Source of the DNA: Actinomyces sp. ICM47
GTDB lineage: Bacteria; Actinomycetota; Actinomycetes; Actinomycetales; Actinomycetaceae
Reading direction: 5' to 3'
Length of the DNA stretch: 11,747 bases
NCBI RefSeq assembly: GCF_000278725.1
Contig: NZ_ALCA01000063.1
Coordinates: 1-11,747 of the forward strand
Made by a program: the position numbers and the translations under genes. The stretch's first letter is position 1. Each line of letters opens with the position of its first letter. Below the pieces are notes generated by a model, which was not told the DNA's origin, did no database searches, and was given only the letters and a program-made list of their open reading frames with translations. Of this stretch, positions 1-7,420 are shown piece by piece.

Positions 1-26
1 GGGCAGTGTCATAGGGTGTAAGCAAT
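1..26 (+). repeat. Left terminal inverted repeat of the IS30 element
   Basis: Paired with 1058-1083. When the right end is reverse complemented, the two share the blocks GTGTCA, GGGTG and AGCAAT at the same spacing, with short mismatched stretches between. The left copy is non-coding and lies upstream of the transposase ribosome binding site. Confidence 0.7.
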
Positions 27-61
27 TTTCGTGTAGCGGTGATGCTGTTCGGAGGCTGATC

Positions 62-1075
62 ATGGGGTGTCGTCGGATGCTGAGTGTTGAGGATCGCGCG
101 GCGATCATGGCGGGGTTGGAGGCGGGCTTGTCCCAGACGCGTATCGCCCACTTGATTGGGCGTAGCCCCTCGGTGGTGTGCCGTGAAATCGCCCGCCATC
201 GGGGTCCTGGCGGCGTGTACCAGGCCGAGGATGCCGGGAGAGCAGCGCAGGTGGCCAGGCGCCGCCCTAAGAAGCGGCTCCTGGACCGCGATGAGATTCT
301 CCGCCGCCGCGTGATCTTTGATTTGTCGCAGGGGCGCACGCCCCGCCAGATCAGCGGACGCCTGAGCGTGGAGGCATGTGGCACAGTGGCTCCTATGGAT
401 AATTCTCCCCACGCCCAGGGCCGCACGATCAGCCACGAGGCGATCTACACGTGGATCTACGCCCACCCCAAGAAGACGCTGATCGAGCACGGCGTATGCC
501 TGCCCTCCAGGCGGTGGATGCGCAAGAAACCCCCTGCAGGCGGGCGCACACCACCCATTGTCGGCATGCGATTAATTGACGAACGCCCCGACATTGCTGA
601 CCGGATGATCCCTGGCAACTGGGAGGGGGACCTCATCATCGGCAAAGATGGGGCCAGTGCGTGCGCAACCCTGGTCGAGCGCACCACCCGCTACCTGATC
701 ATCGTGGCCCTGCCACTGGGACGCAGGGCCGACCAGGTCTGTGATGCGCTCACCCGCCGCATCCAGGGCCTACCCGAAGGAGCGATGCGAACACTGACAT
801 GGGACCAAGGACGGGAAATGGCCCGCCACCAGCGCCTCACCCAAGATACCGGCGTGGAGGTGTTCTTCGCTCACCCCCATAGCCCCTGGGAGCGAGGAAC
901 AAACGAAAATACCAACCGACTTATCCGCCGCTACCTTCCCAAAGGAACCCCCATCACCAGCCACCAGCCCTACCTCGACGCCATCGCCTACGAACTGAAC
1001 AACTGCCCCAGAGCCACCCTCGGCTACCGCACCCCCACAGAAGCATTCAACCAACTCATTGCTACCACCCATTGA
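62..1075 (+). CDS. IS30-family transposase (DDE type)
   Basis: The 337-aa protein cuts and joins the ends of its own element. Residues 8-45 form a helix-turn-helix region (LSQTRIAHLIGRSPSVVCRE) of the IS30 type. Residues 120-135 carry the family's SHEAIYTWIYAH motif. The catalytic core shows Asp190 in WEGDLIIGK, Asp248 in LTWDQG and Glu282 in TNENTNRL, with 33 residues between the second Asp and the Glu, as expected for IS30. Length is within the family norm and no stop or frameshift is seen, so it looks intact. ATG at 62 is chosen because GGAGG at 51-55 lies 6 bases upstream; the next ATG at 77 has no such site. The stop is 8 bases from the CRISPR repeat fragment, inside the right inverted repeat. 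Whether the element is mobile today cannot be judged. Confidence 0.93.
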   Translation: MGCRRMLSVEDRAAIMAGLEAGLSQTRIAHLIGRSPSVVCREIARHRGPGGVYQAEDAGRAAQVARRRPKKRLLDRDEILRRRVIFDLSQGRTPRQISGRLSVEACGTVAPMDNSPHAQGRTISHEAIYTWIYAHPKKTLIEHGVCLPSRRWMRKKPPAGGRTPPIVGMRLIDERPDIADRMIPGNWEGDLIIGKDGASACATLVERTTRYLIIVALPLGRRADQVCDALTRRIQGLPEGAMRTLTWDQGREMARHQRLTQDTGVEVFFAHPHSPWERGTNENTNRLIRRYLPKGTPITSHQPYLDAIAYELNNCPRATLGYRTPTEAFNQLIATTH

Positions 1076-1083
1076 CACCACCC
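1058..1083 (-). repeat. Right terminal inverted repeat of the IS30 element
   Basis: Partner of the left repeat at 1-26. It overlaps the transposase C-terminus and stop codon (1073-1075). Because both the element and the following CRISPR sequence have C at the junction, the exact boundary could be 1081 to 1083. Confidence 0.7.
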
Positions 1084-2466
1084 ACCGAGTACCATAAGGT
1101 GCATTAAGACACCAGCGTCGGCACATACGTTCGCTCCATCATGTCCTCAAGTCAGAAAGCACCAAGCGCCATAAGGTGCATTAAGACCTGAGCATCGGGT
1201 CAGCATCAAAGTACATGCTACGACCGTCAGAAAGCACCAAGCGCCATAAGGTGCATTAAGACGATGCAAGCTTGAGTGTGGTGGCCGTGGTGCCGAGTCA
1301 GAAAGCACCAAGCGCCATAAGGTGCATTAAGACTCGATGGTGAAGGGGAAGTCGTATGCCCAGTTAAGGACGTGTCAGAAAGCACCGAGCGCCATAAGGT
1401 GCATTAAGACTCGGCCTCCGCGCGCACGGCGACAAGGTTGTTCTCGTACGTCAGAAAGCACCAAGCGCCATAAGGTGCATTAAGACCCCTGAGACCCGCC
1501 GCTGCCGGGCGACGTGTTGAACGTTAGAAAGCACCGAGCGCCATAAGGTGCATTAAGACACCTTCTTACCGTTGTGGATAGACTCACCGGTCACAGGCCA
1601 GAAAGCACCGAGCACCATAAGGTGCATTAAGACCTGGTAGACAAGGACGGCTCCAGAGGCGTCCACCGAGGTCAGAAAGCACTGAGCGCCATAAGGTGCA
1701 TTAAGACCGATGCTTAAGCATCGCCGAGCCACCGTAGTAATTACGTCAGAAAGCACTGAGCGCCATAAGGTGCATTAAGACGTGCCAAGGCCGAGCTGCG
1801 GGTAACGCGGCGTGGAGTCAGTCAGAAAGCACTGAGCGCCATAAGGTGCATTAAGACAACCCAGTTCGAGAGGTAGTAGAATCCGTAAGCGAACGCGTCA
1901 GAAAGCACCGAGCACCATAAGGTGCATTAAGACTAGTAATTGATGTTCCAGTCATTGGCTGTGTTGAACACAGTGAGTCAGAAAGCACCAAGCACCATAA
2001 GGTGCATTAAGACAGACCCATGCGCCAGTGGTGGGGTCGACAATTTTTGCCGGTCAGAAAGCACCGAGCGCCATAAGGTGCATTAAAACTTTTCGACGTA
2101 CCACGTGTCGAGAGACTGGTTGGTCAGTCAGAAAGCACCGAGCGCCATAAGGCGCATTAAGACGCTGCAAGTTCGTCGAACGGGTCATTTACGGTTTCTT
2201 TCGTCAGAAAGCACCGAGCGCCATAAGGCGCATTAAGACCGGCGGGCGGCGGCGTCGGCTGCGATAGAGCCGATATCGGTCAGAAAGCACCGAGCACCAC
2301 AAGGTGCATTAAGATCCTCGTACGTCTCGCCAGGGGCGTACGAGCCGGTGGCAGTCAGAAAGCACCAAGCGCCATAAGGCGCATTAAGACTTCACAAAGG
2401 CACCGCGGAAGTGCATCATCTTCCAGATGTCAGAAAACACCGAGCACTATAAAGCGCATCAAGGAC
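1083..2466 (+). CRISPR. CRISPR array, 19 repeats (first truncated, last degenerate) and 18 spacers
   Basis: The repeat is 37 nt: it starts GTCAGAAAG, contains the hairpin GCGCCATAAGGTGC and ends ATTAAGAC. The 19 repeats start at 1083 (28 nt only, cut by the IS), 1151, 1226, 1297, 1374, 1450, 1523, 1597, 1671, 1745, 1821, 1897, 1977, 2053, 2127, 2203, 2279, 2354 and 2429. Spacers are 34 to 43 nt, mostly 37-40. The last repeat (2429-2466) has several changes including one inserted base, which marks the leader-distal end, so leader and transcription should come from the left. Cleavage after the hairpin would leave the 8-nt handle ATTAAGAC, as in type I and some type III systems. No cas gene is in the window, so the subtype is undetermined; repeat length excludes the usual 28-29-nt type I-E repeat. 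The IS30 element separates this stretch from its leader. Confidence 0.97.
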
Positions 2467-2494
2467 CAGCCACCGACGATCACCTGTGACCACA

Positions 2495-2510
2495 GCGGGT
2501 AGCCACCCGC
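2495..2510 (-). terminator. Short hairpin after the decayed toxin gene
   Basis: GCGGGT and ACCCGC form a perfect 6-bp stem around AGCC, 3 bases downstream of the toxin stop codon on the minus strand and 28 bases from the end of the CRISPR array. No U-run follows on either strand, so a terminator role is only a suggestion from position. Confidence 0.3.
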
Positions 2511-2513
2511 AAG

Positions 2514-2773
2514 CTACACAAGTTCGTCCAGGAACTGGGCACGTGCCTTCATGGCATGAATGAGGAGCTCTCCGCCGCCATCGAAAACTAACACGACCAA
2601 TTCGAGAACACGCCCAGACTGGTCGATACCCACCACGAGCCATCGCCTGGGATCGTCCTCGTCATCGAGAAGGCGGGAGTTCAGGGCGTACCCATACGCA
2701 GACGGAACAGCCTCATAGGTGAATCGTTCGCACCCGAAGTGCTCACGCCTACTGGCATGAACTTAGGCGCGAT
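2514..2773 (-). pseudogene. BrnT-like toxin remnant of a toxin-antitoxin pair
   Basis: The minus-strand reading frame from 2762 to the TAG at 2514-2516 encodes about 82 residues. It contains VHASRREH, a middle DDPRRWLVVGIDQSGRVLEL and the C-terminal part LIHAMKARAQFLDEL. This order (DDP.RWL, G.D..GR.LE.VVL, IHAMKAR) is the pattern of small actinobacterial BrnT-like toxins, RNase-like proteins partnered with RHH antitoxins. The frame has a TAA directly before VHAS and no start codon. In the neighbouring frame the codons just upstream (2773-2759) read I-A-P-K-F, matching the expected N-terminus of such toxins if an ATG has become ATC and 1-2 bases were lost near 2759. That reconstruction is inference. 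The family assignment rests on recalled motifs, not a search. The gene is probably inactive. Confidence 0.6.
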
Positions 2774-3032
2774 GGGCCGCTCTCGCACCGCCGCGCGAAC
2801 CGCGTCAGAACGGCTCGTGATCCCCTCGGGGGCAAAGGGTTCCATGAGCGTCCCCAAGCGTCTGTTCATCCAGACGCGCCGCCACAGCGGCAGCAGGTCC
2901 CTCCCCCACCGGAGGACGCCCCGGGCGCGGCGAAGGCAAGTCCGCCAGGTCGTACCCGCGCTCGGCCTCATCAGCCCACGCCTGGATCTGCTCATCACTG
3001 ACGGGGACTCCGTGAAGAAGACGCTCGCTCAT
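2774..3032 (-). pseudogene. Ribbon-helix-helix antitoxin, frameshifted
   Basis: The start at 3032 gives MSERLLHGVPVSDEQIQAWA and then EAERGYDLADL, GRPPVGEGP and VAARLDEQTLG. This is the layout of actinobacterial antitoxins in which a short N-terminal helix precedes a CopG/Arc-like RHH domain. The RHH continuation (LMEPFAPEG, then ITSRSDAVRAAVRE) lies in the adjacent minus-strand frame. The break is at a run of four C (four G on the coding strand) at 2852-2855; removing one base joins L-G-T-L-M-E-P-F in one frame. No strong Shine-Dalgarno precedes the ATG, but TACGTT at 3039-3044 lies 6 bases upstream, the spacing expected for a leaderless actinobacterial transcript. The toxin remnant follows directly. 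A homopolymer sequencing error could mimic this frameshift, but the toxin is damaged as well. Confidence 0.6.
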
Positions 3033-3121
3033 ACAAATAACGTATACGAGAATCGCAAGAAGCACCGCTGATTGAGTCGGTACTGGCAACGACGGAAGAA
3101 CAACTCTCGGTACGCACGCGA

Positions 3122-3159
3122 GGGGCCGCGCACAAGTTTTCGTGCGCGGCCCCGTTTTT
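3122..3159 (+). terminator. Strong intrinsic terminator facing the plus strand
   Basis: A perfect 12-bp stem (3122-3133 with 3142-3153, GGGGCCGCGCAC) encloses the loop AAGTTTTC and is followed by G and five T. The U-run is on the plus strand, yet no plus-strand gene ends nearby; the closest possible plus-strand transcript is the CRISPR array, ending at 2466. It also lies 53 bases beyond the stop of the minus-strand protease and may end that message as a U-less hairpin. Confidence 0.85.
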
Positions 3160-3205
3160 GTCTCAGCCGGAATTCGTCAGTCGCAATCTGTCAGACCACC
3201 GACAC

Positions 3206-6200
3206 CTACGTCAGCAGGCGGCCCCGGGCGTCGAACTCGTAGCGCGTGCCGTCAATCCAGTGGGCACCCGTCACCATGGCCCCCGACGAAGACAGGTAGT
3301 ACCAGTGCCCGCCGTCCTTCAGCCAGCCCTTGTGCACCACGCCCGAAGAAGGATCCAGGTAGTACCAAGCCCCCTGAATGCGCGTCCAGCCAAAAGCCTG
3401 GGCACCGTCGCGGCCGAAATAAGACCACAGGCCGTCCACTCGGGACCAGCCAGTCACCACGTAGCCGCGCGCGTTGAAGCAGTACACCTTCCCATCGATA
3501 CGCAGGCGCGTGTTCGTCGGGTAGGTGCCGTCATCAAAACGCCACCACGTGCCCCTGGCGGAGGTGACCCAGCGCCCGGCCCCGGCCTCGGCGACGCCAG
3601 AAGCCCCAGAACCGGACCCGGACCCACCAGCCCCAGACCCAGTCCCGCCCGACCCCACCGTAAACGGCGTCGAGGAGACGACGTCGTCATCGGCGCGTGA
3701 ATCGGAGTTGCGCCCGAACGCTTCGATGGTCACGGACGTGCCACCGACAACGGCAGGACCCCCGGCCACAGGCCGCGACACGTCCACACCATCGGCCTGC
3801 AACGTCACGCCGGGCCCGGAGAACTCGCCGCTCCCCTGCCCGGTCGCGACCTCCTGGCCGCCAACGAGCAACCGAGCCGACGTCACCGGCCCGGTCACGG
3901 TCGCGCGCAGGGACACGCGCCCGGACACGGTCCGCCCGGACAGCGGTGCCCACGTGGAGCCGTCAGTCGAGTACTCGACCTCGCCGACGACGGGCCGCGC
4001 CTGGTCCTTCAGGACGGCGTCGAGCGCGCTCGGCATGCCGGCGCCCCGGTATTCGCGCTCGCCCTCGGGCGCGGCCAGGCGCGCCCAGTTAGAAGGGGAC
4101 CCCGCCTGCTTGCGCGCCAACGCGAGGATCTGAGAGGCGCTCATCTCCGGGTGCACCTGGCGCAGCGTCGCGAGCACGCCCGCGGCCACGGGCGCGGCCA
4201 TCGACGAATCCCTCGCAACATCGCCGGGCGACCCGGCATCGCTCGGCAGCGACGTGTACACGTTCTCGCCGGGAGCCGCGAAAGCAATGGTCTGCTTGCC
4301 CCAGTTCGCCGTCCACGCGGGCTCGAGCGTGCCCGTCGCCGGGTCCTGCCCGTCCGCCAGGCGCAGCGTGGAGACGGGCACGACGTTGTCCATCATGGTC
4401 GGGATGGTCAGGCCGCTCCACGAGTCGCGCTCGTAGGGTGCCCACGCGTCGGTAGGCGACGACGAGTCCTTGCTCGGCGGATTATCCAAGTCAATACCGC
4501 CGCTTCCCGCGCCCACCACGTTGATGACGTCCTTCGACGCCGCGTAGTCGATGGCGCGCCGCATCGCCTCGCGCCCCGCCGCCTGGTTGGGTTCGTGAGG
4601 CATCCAGTACTTCCACGGGTCCGCCGCGAAGGAGCTGGCAGTCACCGAAATCCCGTGATCGGCCGCCCACACGAAGCCGCACACCACGTACTCGGGGTAG
4701 TGCATGCCCGTCTGGCGCGACTGCACGTTGATCGCCGCGACGCTCAGCGTCGGGTTCACGCCGGGCACGCCGCTGGAGACGCCGCGCCCCGTGATCGCCC
4801 CGGCCATCTGCGTGCCGCGCGTCGCGTCCGACGACCCCCACATCCACGAGGAGCCGGTAGGGATACCGTTGACGTTGCAGGACACGGACTTGTCGAAGTC
4901 GACGCGCCCATCCAGATCCGTGATCACGTGGTCGAAGCCGTCCGCCATGACACCCACCGTGACGGGCGCGCGCATGACGTCCACGCCCTGCGCGTCCAAC
5001 GCGCCGATGGCCTTCAGATGCCACTGGTTGTCGCTCGGCGGGGGCGGGTAGAGTCCGCCGACGATCACCGGTGAGTCTGCGCCCGGCCCGGCCCCGGCCT
5101 CGTCCGCGGCACCAGCGACCGGGTTCCCCTCCACGCCGATGGGCGTGATCGCCTCGTTGCCGAGCACCGGTGCCTGGCGAGTCGGTCCCACGGAGTGGAA
5201 GGAGATGCCCGCCTCGGACAGCGCCGCGCCCAGGTCGGACGCGAAGCTGGGCGAACCCGACTGGACGAAGAACGTCCCGAAGGCCGGGTACTGCGCGAGC
5301 ACCAGTCCTCCCAGGGACGAGGCCTTGGCAGCCGCACGCTGGAAGGTGGCCTCATCCGCTCCCGCAGTGAGGTTCACGGCGTAGTTGGCGGGCAGCTGGT
5401 GGGTCGGCAGATCGGGCGAGATGATGCCGGGGGCGACGGGTTCGCCGGGGGCCGGGTCCTCCCCCGGGTCGGGAGCAGGTTGCGGCACGGGCACGGCGTT
5501 CGGGTCGCGGGCGACCGTGAAGGTGGTTTCGGTGGTTGCATCGTCGTCGGCGTGCCTGTCGTAGTTGAGGCCCTCAGCAAACACCACCGCCGTGAGGGAC
5601 GCGTACTCCTGACCGTCGGGGATCACCTGACGCAGGTCCATCTCGGCGGCTTCCAGGAGCATGGGTTCAGCGAAGTAACCATCCTCCCGGTCGGTGGACA
5701 CTGCTATCTCACCCGGAATGTCGAGGTTCATGTAGGAGACCGGCGCGCTCGCTTCGACGCGCATCTGCACGACGTCAGCGGGCAGCACGGCACCGCTCAG
5801 GCTGGTCCATTCGCCGTCACCGACGCGATACTCGACCGCGCGGATCACCGGGAACGCCTGATCGAACACCATCGCCGCGCGGGCGTCGAGGAAGCCGTAG
5901 CCTCGATACTCCGCGCCGTCACTCGGGGCTTTCAAGCGCCCGTACTCATAGGCGGCCTGCTTGCGCATGATGCTGATGATCTGCGCGCCGGGCAGCGTCG
6001 GGTGCACCGATTTGACGAGCGCGGCGATGCCGCTCACGTGCGCGGCGGCCGTTGACGTGCCCGACGTGTATCCGTAGATCTGCGGGATCCGCCCGTTCGG
6101 GTAGGTCGAATAGATCCACTCCCCCGGCGCGGCGAAGTCAACGGACGCCCCGTAGTTCGACCGCTCCGCGCGCACCAGCGTCGCCCGTAGCGGCTCGGCG

Positions 6201-7420
6201 TTCCAATCCTCCATGCCGACCGAGCTGACAGTCACGACGCCGCTGACCTGCGCCGGAACCATCCGCGCGCCCTCGACGGAGCGATTCGGGATGGGCGTCG
6301 AGTCCGTCGGCGAGTCACTGTCGGTCGTCGGGTGGTCGATGTCGACGCCGCGGTCGCCCGCTCCCGCGATCACCGCGAGTCCGTTTGACTGGGCGCGGTG
6401 AATCGCGCGCTCAGCAGCCTCGAGGGCGGCGGCCTGCTCGGGGTCCGTCGGGTTCCAGTACACCCACGGGTCCATCTGGTAGGAGTTGTGGACGATGTCC
6501 ACCTGGTGGGTCGTCGCCCACTCGTAGGCGCACACCAGAGCCTCGGGGTAGAGCAGGTCCGACTCGTTGAGCGCCTTGATCGACACGAGCGTCGCCTCCG
6601 GCGCGATGCTGTCAATACCGATGTCGTTGTGGTTGGCGGCGATCACACCGGCGACGTGGGTGCCGTGCCCGCTGCTGAAACTCCGGGCATCCTCAGCCTG
6701 GTTCGGGACGCCGTTGACAGCGCACGAGACGGACCGGGCAGTATCCACCCGCCCCACCAGGTCAGGCTGCGTGTCGTCGATGCCAGTGTCGATGACGCCG
6801 ACGGTCACGGGCGCGCGGGTCACGGCGACCTCGGCAGCGCCCCGGGCATCCATGGCCTCGGCACCCCAGTTCGAGCGAGCTGAACCGACCCGGCTGTTCG
6901 GGTCCGGGATCGTCACGGTAGGCACGTCGGGTGCGTCCGCAACCAGCCCGTCCGCAACCAGCCCGTCCGTAACCGGCCCGTCCGCGGCGGACTCAGCGGC
7001 GGGAGCAGCTGCCAGGTCTGCGTGCGTCGCCCCGCCCACGGCACGCTCGCTCTCCGGTACGGCGGCCACGCGGGTCGGGCCGATGGAGTGAACGCTCACC
7101 CCGGCCTTCGCCAGGGCGGCGGCCATGTCGGGCGCGAACGAGGCCGACTCACTTTGGGCGAACATGGTGCCCAACTGCGGGTAGCTGGTCAGAAGAACGC
7201 CGCCGACGCTTGGAATCAGGTCGGCGGCGCTGGCCATCTCGCTCTCCCCCACGTTGGAGTCAAGGTTAATGGCGTAGTTCATGAGGCCCGCAGCGGATCG
7301 GGCGGACGAGACCAGGCCGACGTTATCGTCGGCGCTGGCAGGCGGGGCGGTCGCCGCAGCCACGCTCATAGACAGAGCGAGGGCCGCGACGAGGCCAATG
7401 CGTGCAACTGTGCGGCGCAT
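3206..7420 (-). CDS. Secreted two-module subtilase (S8) with an inactive second protease domain and C-terminal wall-binding repeats
   Basis: This 1404-aa protein starts with a Sec signal peptide (residues 1-30, cleavage after ASA). Module A comprises an I9-like propeptide (about 47-118), an S8 domain (about 203-515) and a beta-sandwich (about 523-637). In the S8 domain I see Asp211 in VIDTGID, His252 in GHGTHVAG and Ser456 in SGTSTAAAHVSG, but Asp356 in AGAGDRG where subtilisins have the oxyanion-hole Asn. A Pro-rich linker (643-665) leads to module B: propeptide-like 679-752, S8-like 818-1130, beta-sandwich 1141-1256. In module B the catalytic positions read Ala826 (VMADGFD), Arg868 (TRGTQMAG), Ser973 (GAGSGG) and Ser1073 (RDSSMAAP), so only the Ser remains and it should not be proteolytic. 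The Cys pairs 233/297 and 848/914 match between modules. A Gly/Ser linker precedes six roughly 20-aa choline/glucan-binding-type repeats (about 1290-1404). There is no sortase motif. GAGGA at 7424-7428 supports the ATG. The substrate is unknown. Confidence 0.92.
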   Translation of the reverse strand: MRRTVARIGLVAALALSMSVAAATAPPASADDNVGLVSSARSAAGLMNYAINLDSNVGESEMASAADLIPSVGGVLLTSYPQLGTMFAQSESASFAPDMAAALAKAGVSVHSIGPTRVAAVPESERAVGGATHADLAAAPAAESAADGPVTDGLVADGLVADAPDVPTVTIPDPNSRVGSARSNWGAEAMDARGAAEVAVTRAPVTVGVIDTGIDDTQPDLVGRVDTARSVSCAVNGVPNQAEDARSFSSGHGTHVAGVIAANHNDIGIDSIAPEATLVSIKALNESDLLYPEALVCAYEWATTHQVDIVHNSYQMDPWVYWNPTDPEQAAALEAAERAIHRAQSNGLAVIAGAGDRGVDIDHPTTDSDSPTDSTPIPNRSVEGARMVPAQVSGVVTVSSVGMEDWNAEPLRATLVRAERSNYGASVDFAAPGEWIYSTYPNGRIPQIYGYTSGTSTAAAHVSGIAALVKSVHPTLPGAQIISIMRKQAAYEYGRLKAPSDGAEYRGYGFLDARAAMVFDQAFPVIRAVEYRVGDGEWTSLSGAVLPADVVQMRVEASAPVSYMNLDIPGEIAVSTDREDGYFAEPMLLEAAEMDLRQVIPDGQEYASLTAVVFAEGLNYDRHADDDATTETTFTVARDPNAVPVPQPAPDPGEDPAPGEPVAPGIISPDLPTHQLPANYAVNLTAGADEATFQRAAAKASSLGGLVLAQYPAFGTFFVQSGSPSFASDLGAALSEAGISFHSVGPTRQAPVLGNEAITPIGVEGNPVAGAADEAGAGPGADSPVIVGGLYPPPPSDNQWHLKAIGALDAQGVDVMRAPVTVGVMADGFDHVITDLDGRVDFDKSVSCNVNGIPTGSSWMWGSSDATRGTQMAGAITGRGVSSGVPGVNPTLSVAAINVQSRQTGMHYPEYVVCGFVWAADHGISVTASSFAADPWKYWMPHEPNQAAGREAMRRAIDYAASKDVINVVGAGSGGIDLDNPPSKDSSSPTDAWAPYERDSWSGLTIPTMMDNVVPVSTLRLADGQDPATGTLEPAWTANWGKQTIAFAAPGENVYTSLPSDAGSPGDVARDSSMAAPVAAGVLATLRQVHPEMSASQILALARKQAGSPSNWARLAAPEGEREYRGAGMPSALDAVLKDQARPVVGEVEYSTDGSTWAPLSGRTVSGRVSLRATVTGPVTSARLLVGGQEVATGQGSGEFSGPGVTLQADGVDVSRPVAGGPAVVGGTSVTIEAFGRNSDSRADDDVVSSTPFTVGSGGTGSGAGGSGSGSGASGVAEAGAGRWVTSARGTWWRFDDGTYPTNTRLRIDGKVYCFNARGYVVTGWSRVDGLWSYFGRDGAQAFGWTRIQGAWYYLDPSSGVVHKGWLKDGGHWYYLSSSGAMVTGAHWIDGTRYEFDARGRLLT
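6941..6985 (-). repeat. Three 15-bp tandem repeats inside the protease gene
   Basis: AACCAGCCCGTCCGC occurs three times in a row (6941, 6956 and 6971; the second copy has one change, the third one). The period is a multiple of three and encodes repeats of Gly-Leu/Pro-Val-Ala/Thr-Asp in the linker between propeptide and first protease domain (about residues 146-160). Slippage here would change linker length without breaking the frame. Confidence 0.85.

Larger units (their letters stand above)
1..1083 (+). mobile_element. IS30-family insertion sequence, apparently complete
   Basis: This is a single-gene insertion sequence of about 1.08 kb, the usual size for IS30. Its one gene encodes a DDE transposase. 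The left end (about 1-26) and the reverse complement of the right end (about 1058-1083) align without gaps at about 20 of 26 positions, which gives both termini as imperfect inverted repeats. The right repeat overlaps the last codons of the transposase. Immediately to the right (1083 onward) is the 3' three quarters of a CRISPR repeat, so the element sits inside a repeat. The left flank is outside the window, so a target duplication cannot be checked. That the window begins exactly at the element's left tip suggests a contig edge; this is inference. Confidence 0.85.

Noticed and set aside
1553..1756. Open frame inside the CRISPR array
   Set aside because: It consists of translated repeats and spacers, with the repeated peptide coming from the repeat unit.
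2416..2643. 75-codon minus-strand frame across the array end
   Set aside because: It runs into a CRISPR repeat and overlaps the toxin remnant in a different frame; the toxin motifs are in the other frame.
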